Assembly (NCBI RefSeq): GCF_905163445.1
Contig: NC_053195.1
Coordinates: forward strand, 4,516,501 to 4,580,500
Source of the DNA: Pararge aegeria
Lineage: Eukaryota; Arthropoda; Insecta; Lepidoptera; Nymphalidae
Reading direction: 5' to 3'
DNA length: 64,000 bases
Part shown: piece after piece, positions 45,771 through 57,789 of the stretch
How the letters are laid out: every line of letters starts with the position of its first letter
How positions within the stretch are numbered: the first letter of the stretch is position 1
The notes under the pieces: generated by a model
What the model was told of the DNA's origin: nothing
Seen by the model: the letters and a program-made list of their open reading frames with translations, nothing else
Databases searched by the model: none
Position numbers and translations under genes: made by a program

Positions 45771-45911
45771 CATATTTTATGTACAATATGTACATAAAAT
45801 ATGTTAAATAATAATTTTAAAATATTGCTGCTTTAATCTGTGAACCAGCGGATGTTATGGTTTTCAACAAACATTATTATGAGAGCTTTGTGTCAACCGT
45901 TTTTTTTTATA

Positions 45912-46010
45912 TTACGACAATTGACAATACACACGTCACCACCTAGCCCTAAAGTAAGCGGCATTATGTTTTGGGTAATAAAATAACGGATGAATATTAT
46001 GTTTAAGCTG
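45912..46010 (-). mobile_element. SINE family A, 3' part
   Basis: TTACGACAATTGACAATACA CACG and CCCTAAAGTAAGCGGC match the reversed tail and body; the head is missing. Confidence 0.6.
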
Positions 46011-46119
46011 GTTAAAGAAAAAAACATAGAAACAATGAATCAATTACTCACTTACTAAGACGGTTTAGTGAACTAACGAAGATATTGACCTCCGACACCA
46101 GAAGCTCGCTCATATTCTG

Positions 46120-46170
46120 CGCCATTTTGTCTTTGGAGGCTTTGGCCGTGGCTAGTTACCACAATTAGGG
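46120..46170 (+). mobile_element. SINE family E fragment
   Basis: GGAGGCTTTGGCCGTGGCTA GTTACCAC only. Confidence 0.55.
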
Positions 46171-46524
46171 TTATGCATTGAAACAAAATCTTTAACAATA
46201 TTAAATCAAAACTTTGTGCTCCAAACAATGGGGGCTGATCCTGGTATCCATACAAGTTTTATTTTCCATACGAACCAGAGTTAGCGATGTTTTGTCGTGC
46301 GACATACCCTTGGTATGGCACAGCTACCTAAAAGTTCATATATCTAATACTTAAAAGCTTGAGAGTTATCCTCGTGTATTATAACAGAACCGTTTTATTA
46401 CCCTCTTTCACAAAACAAAGCTTTGTATCGGTTTGCTTCAGTTTATTTTACAACTGCGAGCTTATAAGAATTAAATATTGCATTTTGCCTCTCATTTCAA
46501 TTATGTTAGAAGAGAGATTCGAAG

Positions 46525-46785
46525 TTGGAGCGAATTTTTTTTTTGCTAAGATATCCGCTGTCCGTTCCTTTGTCTGCACGTCCGTCGGGCTGTATCTCAT
46601 GAAGAGTTGAAATTTTCAGAGATGATGTAATTCTGTTGCCGCTACAGCAACAAATACTAAAAAACAGAGTGCAATCAATATTTTAGGAGGCTCAACAACT
46701 GACATGTTTTTGACGTTTTTATAGATAACGGTACGGAACCCTTGAGTGAGTCCGACTCCCACTTGGCCGGTTTTTTTTGTCTTGT
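46525..46785 (+). mobile_element. Widespread lepidopteran interspersed repeat
   Basis: CGTCCGTCGGGCTGTATCTC ATGA at the start and GGTACGGAACCCTTGAGTGA with CTTGGCCGGTTTTTTTTG at the end form a repeat I know from many Lepidoptera. Only one copy is in this window. Class not assigned. Confidence 0.55.
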
Positions 46786-46939
46786 ACTATGTTTTCCCTA
46801 CAATTGGGTACTTTTTCAACTTTAAGTTTACATAACGCTTTGTCAATGCTATGTGCACTTGTAATTGACGTGCATATCAGCGCATGTTTTTGGGGGTGAG
46901 CTATTTTTAAAAACGTAAACGTAACGTAAATATGCATAT

Positions 46940-47110
46940 TGTTAAGAAGAAGAAAAAGAAGAAACACTTTATTGCACGTATAACATACAGTAAAAGAAAC
47001 AGTCAGGAGTATATAGTACACCATGTAGACATGCAAAGGCGGCCTTATTGCTGCAAGCAATCTCTTACAGGCAACCTTTGTAGACAGGACTTACAGCAAG
47101 AGAACGGGAT
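46940..47110 (-). mobile_element. LINE 3' tail, family D
   Basis: AAGAAACACTTTATTGCACG, AAAGGCGGCCTTATTGCTGC and ATCTCTTACAGGCAACCTTT match the family D block in reverse. Confidence 0.7.
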
Positions 47111-47114
47111 AGTG

Positions 47115-49400
47115 CTAAGAGTGTTGATACATAAATACCAATATGTAAAGATACAAATACAAATATAATTGAAATAAATATACGTAATTTATAAATTTAA
47201 AATATACATAATACATAAATATAATATGTTAGTGCTCTTAAAAAATAAATAAATAAATTTATAATATTAGTTTATAGTTTGGAGTTCCTGGTCATAATTT
47301 AACCAGTCTTTTTGTTGGAAACTAGTTTCAGTCGCAACATTTTTCACAATAACCGCCTCCCAGGATTTCTATCCATACAATAGGAGTATATAAACTGTAT
47401 GAATAATGATAAAGCCCTCCTCTGAAGCGCCGAGATATAAATCTTTCAATAATCGATGCTCGGATGTTTATTTATTGCACACCATTTCGGAAACTGGGTT
47501 TTTCTTGGCTGTAACAATGAATTGATTTATGATGTTATATTATGTGCTGTATGGTTTCATAAATATTGTACATACAGTTCATACAATTATTTAGATTTAC
47601 ATTTCTTTACAGGTGGATTTCAATACGCGTGTAGGCAATTGTATTGAAATTATTTCTTGGCTCTACTTATCCTTGAACTCTGTAATATAATAGGGATTAT
47701 ATTTCAGAGTTCATGGCTAAGTATTGTTCGTGTACTTGTATATTGAATATGTCTTTTGTGAGATTTTAGAAATGAACATAATATTATGCTTTTTTATTAT
47801 GCGACACCCTGTTTGTAATACATTGATTTCGTTATTGTTTTATTATACATAAGGCCATTGTTTTCAAAGGAATCTCTATTGTGACAACTAAATAAGTCAG
47901 TTTAGATAAGTTAATTTTGGTTTAAGAAAACATTTATAAAGAAAATGTCCCGCTAAACTTCTAGTTCGTTCTCTTAGTAAGCAGCGGTCCAGCTAGATAT
48001 GAAAGCTAACAGCCAGTAGTTATAATATGTTGTGTTATAGCCGATAATGCGCCGTTCTCAGCTTGCGTTCTTTGAACCTATTAGAATATTAGCATGATAT
48101 TCCGTTTTGCAATAATATGTATGAAAGCGTCTGTAGATATAAATAAAGAGTGCAAGTCAACTGCAAAATAATGTTTTGTGGTATTGCAGTTGATGTAGCT
48201 GCATCAGTTTTCTTGTAGTTGACGTGAAAGTTAGTTATATCAACTACAACCGAACTGTAAAAACAGCTGCTTGGCACTTAAAATGTATTTAACTCTGTTA
48301 TTAAATTAAGTAGTACATAAGTTAAGATTATATGTAAGTAGGAAGTAGCCAAAAAATATGACAACCGCAAAAAAAAATACATAAAAGTTTTATCATTTCG
48401 GGACAGACGTAGGAACTGAAGCATCACTGGAAACAATGCCGCCCCTGAACGAAACAGTGACCGAGGCAATCCTGATCGGAATCCCCCCGGTCAATGACTC
48501 AGCACATATTTATATACAATACCTCACACGTAAGTTTGTCAAAATAAACCACCTTTTTGTGTTACAGATGTTCAACGGGAATCAACGGTGACATCGTTTT
48601 TATGAAACTATTTTAAAAAACTATATTATTTAAAGTTAAATAGCGCTGATGATCTATCTGTCCGTCTTTCTACAATTTAGCAGGCTCCGTCTTAGGGGAT
48701 GCACTTTAATCCTTTACAATATTATATTCTAGACCTTGATTTCTTTAAATATTTACCTTTATTCTACTACCTTTAACCTTTTATGTTTTATTTTTATGTT
48801 TACCTAGTAGCTAGCTACTACGGAAATATTGACATGTTGAGAAATTTATATAATCTACGTAGTTTTTCACAGCGAAGGTAGGTTATTCTTAATGGCTGGG
48901 AGCTTTACACGATGAGGTAAAATTTTCTCGATAGAAAAACATGTCAAAGTTACCTCTAAAGAAAATTTGAATAACGTTTTTCTTAGTTATATTAAAAAAC
49001 ATTTGAGATAAAATTAAATATACTATACCTATATACAGACACCCCTGAGTATTATGGATAATTTAATATAAATTACAATTCCTATTCCTATTAACTGTAC
49101 TGATATTGCCTCGAAGGGAAATAAAACAAATTACAATTGACGACTGCTAGAACGTATCAACAGTAAAAAAAAAAAATTGCAAATTGCGGCGTTGCGTATC
49201 GAAATCGAATCCGGATCATAATAATAAGAAAATTGATTTATTAAATTTATAAATGGGTACGTAAATTATAGCTTAAAACTATGATTGGCTGAGAAACTGA
49301 TACCTAAACTAAGTAGCTCGTAATGCCTATCGAGGCATCAGGTATTTGCAGGCATTGGTCAACGAATTTAAACGGTTTTGCATTTGGCGCGTATCTATTT
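47115..49400. other. Unique AT-rich stretch
   Basis: No gene, SINE head or shared repeat recognised. Confidence 0.4.
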
Positions 49401-49404
49401 GCAT

Positions 49405-49790
49405 GCCATTTGATACCTCCGCTTTCTCAACTACAACAATAACGTCAAAGAAGTCAAAAAAAATATTTGAAGTTGATAAAAACAATACTTAACCAAGGCG
49501 AAATACGAGTCAAAAAATACGATACTACACGTAGATAAAAAATCTTAACCATTTGACTTGCCATTTGATACCTGCGCTTCCTCAACTAAAACAATACCAC
49601 CAAAGAAGTCAAAACATAATTAGGAAGTTGATAAAAATATAATTTTTATTAATACATAACTATAACCTAAAATAAACTATTTAAAAACTAAATAAAATCT
49701 AAAACGTAAATAAAAAAATAATAAGTTGATAAAAGCAATACTCAACCAAACTTAGCGAAATTACGAGTCAAAGAATCTTATCTATATGTT
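49405..49790. repeat. Two tandem 155-bp units, the second interrupted
   Basis: GCCATTTGATACCTCCGCTT at 49405 recurs as GCCATTTGATACCTGCGCTT at 49560. Both units continue with CAACTA, AAAGAAGTCAAAA, AAGTTGATAAAA, AATACTTAACCAA (second: AATACTCAACCAA) and ACGAGTCAAA. Unit 2 holds an 86-bp LINE tail. Confidence 0.85.
49637..49722 (-). mobile_element. 86-bp LINE tail, family L
   Basis: The reverse complement matches the 3' UTR at 6895-6950 (TAGATTTTATTTAGTTTT, AATAGTTTATTTTAGGTTAT). The 12-bp direct repeat AAGTTGATAAAA (49625-49636 and 49723-49734) marks the insertion. It is an extremely 5'-truncated copy. Confidence 0.8.
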
Positions 49791-49951
49791 GTAAATTTAA
49801 TTTAGTTACGTCACATATATCAGCAGACCAACAGCTTCTTCATTAATACACATTTAAAAGACTTTTTACACTGGCTTAACAAAAATCAAGCTTCGTCTGC
49901 AGAACTAAAAAAATAAGTAAGATTACCCCCGAAAATTGTTATATCGATAAA

Positions 49952-49984
49952 ACTCTGTATACGTACTGAGTACGTATACAGAGT
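49952..49984. repeat. Near-perfect palindrome, 16-bp arms
   Basis: ACTCTGTATACGTACT is followed by one G and its exact complement. No flanking element was found. Confidence 0.95.
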
Positions 49985-50589
49985 CTAAATTAGTTTTCGG
50001 TTTCGGAGTTTCGAACAAGTTTGATAAAATATCTAGATTTACTTCAGTATACGGTCGATGTTAGTGAACTAAATGTAATTTAGGCTCAATCTGACCAAAA
50101 AAAAAATTCGATTTACTAAATTTAGAGATTTTACCAACTAATTTTACTTTTACTTTCTATGTATGTAGACCTCGAAGATTCGCCTGAGTTAAGTTGTTTT
50201 TTTGGTCTATGAAGCTATAAAGACCTTTTTTTGTCATCAAATATAAATGGAGTATATTCTTGCGTTTAGAAATTAGCATTATTAATAATTATAGAGTTGT
50301 AACTTCGAATTAATAATGAAATATTTGATACTAATAACATTAATGCATTCTGACAATAATAATGTATCATTGAGTTTAATCAAAGACTATCATTCATGAT
50401 TTTGAAGGGTAACTTATCATTATTAAGACAATGACTGGAAACTGTATGATAGTATGATATAATATCTACTAATATGATAATTACAGATCAAGCTACTCTA
50501 AATTGTAATGAACGGAGAAAAAAAAGATTTCCTATACATACAATTATTTTTAAACAAGGCAAATATTTATGGCATTATCAACAACTTTG

Positions 50590-50890
50590 ACGGCCTCCCC
50601 GTAGCAACGGTGAGCGCTGTAAATTTTAGTCGGAGATTCCGGGTTCGATTCCCAGCAGGGGCAATTTTTGAATTTTCTCTGGTCTGGTCTGGTGGAAAGC
50701 TTCGGCCGTGGCTAGTTACCACCCTACCGATAGTGACGTGAAGCTAAGTGATTTAGTGGTCCGGTGCGATGTCGCGTAGACACCGATAACGGATATTACA
50801 GATTACTACCATACTAGTACATGTAAGCCTGCTACTATCTTAGACTGCATCATCACTTACCACCAGGTGAGATTGCAGTGGAATAAAAAC
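50590..50890 (+). mobile_element. SINE family E, full length
   Basis: GTAGCAACGGTGAGCGCTG (box A region), GGTTCGATTCCCAGCAGG (box B), GCTTCGGCCGTGGCTAGTTA, GGTCCGGTGCGATGTCGCG, and CACCAGGTGAGATTGCAGTG just before AATAAAAACAAAAAA. The last AAGGGCTAACTTGTAGT block is deleted. Confidence 0.87.
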
Positions 50891-50894
50891 AAAA

Positions 50895-51360
50895 AATCAC
50901 ACTATCCTTTAGAAGTTACATAACAATATTTTATTGCTACCGTCCAGCCGTATCGTCGTTAGTTAATTGTATTGCTTACTTAACCTATCTGTTATAAAAA
51001 AAATGTAAACCTTCCTAAATCTAAGACTAGACTAATTGGCCTTGCTTGTAATACAGCAGCGGTTCAAATTAGGCCGAATTAAAGAGTAACTTTAAACGTA
51101 TACCGATGATTATTTCATTTGAATTGTTTTAGCGCTCTATACGAAAACAGTAACAAATTAGATAATTAGTCGCCACATGGCGCTCTCAGTTGAAATATTT
51201 GAAACGCAACGTCAATTTAATACATGCGTTATAATTAATTCCTCCAATTTCTATGTGAACCTGACCCAACCTGGGCGACGAGATTATTGCCATAAATTCT
51301 CTGAAATATGTAGCATTGTGGCTGCGAAGCTGCTTTGTAAACACCTCGTTGCATCGAAAT
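50895..51360. other. Unique non-coding stretch
   Basis: No gene recognised. Confidence 0.4.
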
Positions 51361-51364
51361 TAAA

Positions 51365-51545
51365 AAAAAATCAAAATTCAAAATTCATTTATTTCAAGTA
51401 GGTAGTTTATAAGCAATTTTGAAACGTCATGTTAGTCTCTTTGTAGTGACTTTACCACCGGTTCGGAAGGCAGATTCCACTGAGAAGAGCCGGCAAGAAA
51501 CTCAGCAGATCGCTCTTTTCCAACATAATTTTATAGTTTAACGAT
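51365..51545 (-). mobile_element. Repeat family C, good copy
   Basis: AAAATTCATTTATTTCAAGT AGG, CCGGTTCGGAAGGCAGATTC and GCCGGCAAGAAACTCAGCAG are the reverse of the family. It starts with TCAAAATTC repeats, the mirrored tail. Confidence 0.8.
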
Positions 51546-51774
51546 CTTTAGAATTTTTCTGTTTTGTGTGAGCTATTAATATCCATAAACCAGGAATTAA
51601 TATTAGACTGACAAGTCCGCGATCCGTAACTTGATGTCTCTTAGCAAGAATATAATAAATAATAATAATTCTTTATATGGTAACTATGTAGATGGGTATC
51701 CACACTATAATATAATAGAATAATTAAAAACAGTAAATTAAAAAAAAAACAGTAATAAAGTGAATACATTTTAT

Positions 51775-52060
51775 TGTATTAGCGCTTTTTGTGACAGAGC
51801 TCGTCCGGGGAAGTACCCACCGCCATGTTTATTCTTCTCCTTGTAGAATCGTAACAACTTAACGTTGCAGTAACGTAAAAAGTAGCATTGCTGTGTTCCG
51901 GTATGTAGGACTTAGTTGCCGGTGTAATCACAGGCATTAACACCTCGCCTCAAGTTGATGGGCACAGGTCAGCAAGTTGGACTTGTTACTGGCATCCCCT
52001 GCATTTCTAAGCGATTGTTTTCAATTTACCATCACGTCTTGACCTTTATGGTTGATAAGT
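51775..52060 (+). mobile_element. Repeat family F copy
   Basis: GACAGAGCTCGTCCGGGGAA, ACCGCCATGTTTATT, GCTGTGTTCCGGTATGTAGG, GTTGCCGGTGTAATCACAGG and TCAAGTTGATGGGCACAGG. A small extra segment lies near 51855-51895. Confidence 0.75.
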
Positions 52061-52130
52061 TGATTCGCAAATTATGTTAAAGAAAAATGGAAAATACTAT
52101 ATAAATAGATAACATCGGCTATAGATCCTA

Positions 52131-52342
52131 CTTATATTATAAATGCGAAAGTTTGTATGGAGGGATGGATGGATGGATGTTTGATACTCTTTCACGCAAA
52201 AACTACTGAACTAATTTGACTAAATTTTGGAATGGAGATAGATTATGCCCTGGATTAATACATAGGCTGCTTTTTATCCCGGGAAAATGTACGGTTCCCG
52301 CAGGATTCATGAACAACCAAAAAACCGCAGCCAACAGCTGGT
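52131..52342 (+). mobile_element. Helitron-like element (family H)
   Basis: CTTATATTATAAATGCGAAA GTTTG at the start, a GGAT microsatellite, CTTTCACGCAAAAACTACTG, CTTTTTATCCCGGGAAAATG, and a GCAGCCAACAGCTGGTA end in place of CAACAGCTAGT. Confidence 0.6.
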
Positions 52343-52917
52343 ACGTAAATAATATGAAAACATAACAGAAAGTTTTTTTGACTCGTTACTCCACAGTGAC
52401 TGAGTTATAGCGAGGCTTGGTTCAGTTTAGCTAATAATAAAGTGAACTTGCATGTGCTAAATAAGTTTAAATTAAACAGCGTTTTTCCTGCACTTTACTA
52501 GCTACTAAGATAAGAAGTTTGAACTTGCGGAAGGCAATAATCGTCAAGTCAATTACTGCACAGCTCGCCACAAAAAGTGGCAAGATAATGGACTCAACTG
52601 ACCCACTGACCCGGCCATAGTTATGGGGCTACGTTACAATGTTTATTTAACATCGGTAATTGTATGGTTTGTATGTAGGTTGACCAACGTCATATAGTTT
52701 ACTACAATATAAGGAAGCTAGAGAGAATGAATAGCTTCATTGCTCCTAGATTTTTTATTATTTTCTTAGGAGATTTCTGTAGCTATTTGCGGTTGTACAA
52801 AAAGCCTTAACATAATTCTCCCTTATCAACCGAATGTAGAGAGCCTACTCCCCACTTCGTGTTGATGACGCTTCGTTTACCTGACAGTAATGTTATAATC
52901 AGGATTTTCTTGCCATT

Positions 52918-53110
52918 AAGTAGGTACCAATAGCTCGATCAATATTAAGTAAATATCAATAGAGAGATCACTATGTACAAACAGAAAAAAAAATTATAAA
53001 CAATAATAACCTTTTCAAGTAGGTACTAATTGCTCAATCGATATAAATTATCAGTAGAGAGAAAACTATGTACATACAAAAAAAATATATTTATAAACAA
53101 TAATAACCTA
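52918..53110 (-). repeat. Tandem 3' UTR units of a LINE
   Basis: AAGTAGGTACCAATAGCTCG to AACAATAATAACCT (52918-53011) is repeated at 53019-53110. Both lie just downstream of a minus-strand LINE end, so they are probably its 3' UTR repeat units. Confidence 0.8.
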
Positions 53111-53295
53111 TGTACCAAAATAAAACTAAATAAAATCTAAAAGGTCTTTTAATCAACCGCAGCGATGCATAGTGCCTAAATGCTAGCAACATTGCCCTTT
53201 GAATGGCCAAACTAATTATTTGGCTAAGATAATTACCAGCTCTAGGATTACCGGTAGATTCGTTTACCCTTGTAACCACCATTCACCAATTGGTC
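53091..53295 (-). mobile_element. LINE 3' end, family L, broken
   Basis: The minus strand encodes RVNESTGNPRAGNYL then ISLAIQR, the same segment as in the LINE at 6614. The reading frame drifts after AIQR. The 3' UTR TAGATTTTATTTAGTTTT is shared. Confidence 0.75.
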
Positions 53296-53299
53296 ATTG

Positions 53300-54240
53300 C
53301 AAGCCCTGTGAAGTTTTCCTCAGTTTATCTGCGAAGGAATATTGAAATTTGCTCGATCCGTCAATTATTACTTTAAAAAAAATGGGGAACGTATGGTAAA
53401 TCACCCCAAACCACTTCGTTCAGTAGGAAGCCCACTTATTGTGGAAAGAATCAGACGTCTGAAATGGGCAGAAGTTCTAGATTTTGTACAGAATTGAGGG
53501 CAATGACTTGACTGTTAAAACACATTACAAAAAACCTACTTATAAACAAAAAAACAAAATTGGTATAGAAAATCAAATAGCTTAAGGATTTTGGCAAGAT
53601 GAATAATAAGTTTGTAAGCAAAAATTGACGATATGAGCTCAAGAGCAGAATCGCTTTTACGGAGAAATTTAATTTCGTACGTAGCAACGTCTAGGGTTCA
53701 CGTTATTTAATTCCGCTTGGTTGGCGCGAATTACGCAAGAAAACAGGCGAGTTTTCACTACAACCTTATCGTCTTCTTCATCGTTTCCCTCTTGTCAGGA
53801 TGGCCCTAATCGTTAGTATGTTCGAATGCAGATCACAAGGGTCTGGGTTCGAGTCGGCCCAGTAGTATTCGGTTTTTATATCAAGAAACTCTTAGTATCG
53901 GCTCAGAGTTTTGAAATTGGCGGTGATTCGCCCCCACGCCTCGTAGAACACGTTAAACTGTCGGTTCTGCGCCTGATGTATTTCCGGTCGTGTTGTAGCT
54001 ATCATCTCATTGGACTATGAGAATGAGGGAAAAGAGAGTGCAGCTGTATTTACGAACTTGTACACTATTATTTCTCCCGTGTAGTTGAAAATCTCTCTGG
54101 AGAATGGAGATTGAAAACCGAGACCAAAATGTTTAATAAACCAATTGATTATTATGACATTTGGAGAGATGTTACTTGCCTCACGAGCCTACACTTCTTC
54201 CTAGTTGCTGATAGCCTGGTCAGAGGCCTAGAGTTGAATA
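53300..54240. other. Non-coding stretch
   Basis: GCTTGGTTGGCGCGAATTAC at 53718 recurs as GCTTGGTTGGCGCGAATCAC at 55674, a short unclassified repeat. No gene recognised. Confidence 0.4.
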
Positions 54241-54279
54241 CCGACAATTTGTGATAAGTGATATGTTTTATATTCGATT

Positions 54280-54375
54280 AATATAACTGCCATACCCGCA
54301 GGTTAGCCCCTTCTATTTTTGATTGCATCTACCACCAGGTGAGATTGCAGTCAAGGGCAATCTTATATATAGTCA
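54280..54375 (+). mobile_element. SINE family E, 3' part
   Basis: CATACCCGCAGGTTAGCCC, CTACCACCAGGTGAGATTGC and AGTCAAGGGCAATC. Confidence 0.75.
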
Positions 54376-54689
54376 ATTTTAAACTTAGTGTTTTGTAGTT
54401 AATCAACATTTCTTAAATATGGTTCAATGGGTACATACGACGATAAAATCCGGTCACGACGGGATTACGGAGGTATGAGATGTCAAGTTAAATGTCACCG
54501 AATGAATAGAGGATAGACGAATCACAAAATATTATCGTGGTATGTACGATATACAGTATATATAAAACAGTCGACTAACTATAAATGGACATAAATGAGT
54601 GATATCTGCATATCGTCTGATGGGTATATGCTTTTATAACATGATACACATTTAACAAATCGTGGTTACTACACGATTGATGAATTCCT

Positions 54690-54937
54690 TAACGACAACT
54701 ATGCTTAGAAGCAGGCTACTCCGCTCTCATCTCTCACAAAACAGAAAAATTCTAAAGATTTTTAACTTTAAAATTATGTTGGAAAAGAGTAATCTGCTGA
54801 GTTTCTTGCCGGCTCTTCTCAGTGTAACCTGCCTTCCGAACCGGTGGTAGAGTCACTACAAACAGACTGACTTGACGTTTCACAAGTGCTTATTAATTAA
54901 GCCTACTTGAAATAAATGAATTTTGAATTTTGACTTT
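54690..54937 (+). mobile_element. Repeat family C, good copy
   Basis: CTGAGTTTCTTGCCGGCTCT, CCTTCCGAACCGGTGGTAGA, AGCCTACTTGAAATAAATGA and a TTTTGAATTTTGA end. The short-repeat tail suggests a LINE 3' end that lacks poly(A). Confidence 0.8.
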
Positions 54938-55334
54938 TTGTACGCGTTGAACTATATTTAAGAAAAACACTAACGTAGAGTTGGGACTGAAATTCAATAC
55001 TTAACAGTAACTAGCCTAACCTGGGTTTAGAACTCGGTACCTGATAATCCACAACACCAACGAGGCGAGTAAAAGTTGTTCCAATCTTAAGTAAGTCGAA
55101 AAAACTAGCAACTTTTAGTAAATGATTCAATTTTTAATTGAAACACCAGAAAAGAAGCGAGAATTATTAATATATTTTGCTGTATCTTAAAAAACTTGAA
55201 TGGATGCTCGAAGTTTTAGTAACTGGATTACCAAGTTTTTAAGCAAAGACTTCCTTTCATGCACCAGCTAAATCCGTGATGAAGTGTTAAGTTTTTAAAT
55301 ATAATCATAACCAAACCCTCACCGACCCACTATA

Positions 55335-55510
55335 GATCAATCTCACTTATGAAGCGTTCATACATTTAACATGTTAACACTTATGTTAGTGATGGTGATA
55401 ACTGCATTCGTTAACTTAAAACTAAAGCTAGGAGGGTTCCAAACGTTCCCTGGTCTAAGAAGAGCCCACAACAAACTGAGTCAGGTTTTTTTTGTTATCA
55501 CCATCTTTTT
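55335..55510 (+). mobile_element. Repeat family K copy
   Basis: GATAACTGCATTCGTTAACT, AACTAAAGCTAGGAGGGTTC, GGTCTAAGAAGAGCCCACAA and a T-run before GTTATCACCATC. Confidence 0.7.
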
Positions 55511-55514
55511 GAAT

Positions 55515-56690
55515 TTGAATTTGTATCATTCGCAATCGTAAAGTCGCTTTAAAGTATCGAGTTTCTGTAACTCTGTTAAATTAAACTTATTTATATGTAA
55601 GTTTTGAAGCTCTTGGTTGATCCGCATAAAGCGTAATTTCTCGCATAGCTTGGCGTAATTTATTTAATCCAGCTTGGTTGGCGCGAATCACGCAAAAAAA
55701 AAAGTTAGCGCTTTTTATTTCTGTTCGTGCGCAGGCACGTCCTGATGCCCGTTTCAATCCCGCGTACATATAAAACGTGACCATTCACATCCTCGTCCGT
55801 TGAGGAATAAACATTATCTGTCACACATCTTTTTTCCCCGGCCGCCTCCCTAACGTAATTTAAAAACAAAATGGCTAAAGAGCTGGTGGCTATTTTTCAG
55901 AAAGTACTTGATAATCGCAAAATGTTATACATTTTATCATAGAATATGTATAGTAGTATCAGAGAATCTTCGTTTTACCTCTATATGGTCAAACGAAGCC
56001 GTGAAATAAAACAATATTGCTATTAATGGGGGTGAGGAAAGGCCTGTACTAAAAAATTCTTAATATAGTATACGCAAGCAGAAAGATTTAACGGGGTAGG
56101 GATGAAATTATTTCATTTCATTTTTATTTTTAATTAAATACTGTCATTGTCTTAGGGCTAATAAAACTCTATTATAACAAGGTGTATAAAGCTAGACGTA
56201 ATTTGATAAATAAACTATGAAATGAGCTCAAATGTGTTATAAGCTTTTAGTAATTTAAAATACATTACAAGTAATTATAAAAGGTAGTTTCTTAAAGTAC
56301 AAGCTATTAAAGTCCCACTGCTAGGCACCGGTTTCCAGTCTCGCATGACACCTACAAGTACACTATCAAGTATCAACGACTTGTAATTGGAAGTCGAGTG
56401 GTGATCATTAAATAATCGCCACTATCGCTATTACTATCGCAAGAACCAGAATATTTGGCAAAATCTGAAAAACGAAATCTACAAGTTCCTAACTTAAGCA
56501 TAAAATTTGCATGCACGCAATCGGACAATCGTTAACGAGAATCACATTAACTTAAGAAAAAAATAGAACTTCTTCCAGAACTCTAATATCTCCACACTTC
56601 TGCAATCAGCGCTTTTGGCATGAAAGTTTACAAAATACACAAACACAAGAACAACAAGTATTACAAGAAATACACAATTTGCTACTGAAA
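55515..56690. other. Non-coding stretch
   Basis: 55790-55900 is GC-richer, containing CCCCGGCCGCCTCCC. A short frame starting MAKELVAIFQ at 55871 stops after 23 codons and is not supported. Confidence 0.4.
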
Positions 56691-56691
56691 A

Positions 56692-56739
56692 ACGAGTAAC
56701 ACTCATTCCATTTTCAATATTGGAATGAGTGTTACTCGT
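56692..56739. repeat. Perfect inverted repeat, 19-bp arms
   Basis: ACGAGTAACACTCATTCCA pairs exactly with its complement across 10 bases. Confidence 0.95.
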
Positions 56740-56877
56740 AAAACGACGACAAATTTCATGCTAGATTAGATTAAGAGGCACTGGTAGATTTAGTTTATGA
56801 TTCACAGCAATGAAAAATATTACTGAGAAGATCATAATTAAGTAACTAAAATTGTAGTTTGACTGTACGCATTAATA

Positions 56878-57062
56878 AATAAATCCATAAATAAACACAT
56901 TTATTACGACAATACACACATCGCCATCCAGCCCCAAAGTAAGCGAAGCTTGTAATATACATAAATACTTATAATATACAGATAAACACCCAGACACTGA
57001 AAAATTTTCATGTTCGCACAAATTTGATAGAAAGCAGGATCACTACATACTGCGCCAATAAT
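56878..57062 (-). mobile_element. SINE family A, degraded
   Basis: TACGACAATACACACATCGC CATC, CCCAAAGTAAGCGAAGCTTG, CACCCAGACACTGAAAA and GAAAGCAGGATCACTACATA; the box B region is deleted. Confidence 0.75.
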
Positions 57063-57440
57063 ATAATTATTCTGATTCAAATAAAGTAAGTACTGTAAAT
57101 TAATGCTCCCATATTTCGTAAATTCGCAGCAAAAACAGCGGATGCCAATTATAATCCGTGTGTGAGAAACGCCCGATATGATTGTTTTATGTCGCTCAAA
57201 GCTGATCCATCTTTTTTTGATAAGTCTAATTTCGCTTCCATCTCTGCGGTGGCCGATCCATGAATATTTTAACTCTGCTCAACATTCCAAACATACGTTA
57301 TGGCGACCACACATCATACCGCAAACTTACAGTAACGACTCGCACCGTAAACATATTAGCTAACTTCAATGACGCTTGCTGTGAACATATTCTTGCATTA
57401 AATAATTGATTTCTTGCTTTTGTGCTATCCTCCGATCTAC

Positions 57441-57513
57441 ATTTGGATACTAAACCAATGGAGTATTTTAAGTATTAATAATAATTAAAATACTCCATTG
57501 GTTTAGTCCAAAT
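57441..57513. repeat. Inverted repeat, 21-bp perfect core
   Basis: CTAAACCAATGGAGTATTTT plus A at 57450-57470 pairs with 57486-57506. ATTTGGA and TCCAAAT extend the pairing after a 2-base bulge. The loop is 15 bases. Confidence 0.95.
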
Positions 57514-57670
57514 TAGTTCCAAATGAACAACTTTTGTTTCACAACTTTTTCATAAGATCAATTCTTTCATTAAAACAAACTGTACAAATTTGTCATAAAA
57601 ATTACGCAGTGACAACCATAACTTTACCTTTAAGACACAGAGGGTTTAGATAGTATCTTACACAATATTA

Positions 57671-57785
57671 AATCACACACAAGTCAAATCGCGCATATAT
57701 AAACGTGTAAATACGATTCTAACTCATTATAATTACTGAAAACCACATTTATACGTTTATATATGCGAGATTTGACGTGTGTAAT
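57671..57785. repeat. Fold-back with about 36-bp arms
   Basis: GCATATATAAACGTGTAAAT at the left pairs with ATTTATACGTTTATATATGC at the right, and GTCAAATC with GATTTGAC further out. Four or five differences separate the arms, and 34 bases lie between them. It could be a small MITE. Confidence 0.85.
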
Positions 57786-57789
57786 GTTT

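Noticed and set aside
46719..47060. 113-codon minus-strand frame
   Set aside because: It spans the ends of two unrelated repeats.
52161..52178. CRISPR-like short repeats
   Set aside because: This is a plain GGAT microsatellite; there is no repeat-spacer structure anywhere in this eukaryotic window.
55871..55942. Short frame beginning MAKELVAIFQ
   Set aside because: Only 23 codons, without splice donor or homologue.
57671..57785. microRNA precursor
   Set aside because: The arms are long and AT-rich and the loop is 34 bases; with no expression data a small fold-back element is the simpler reading.
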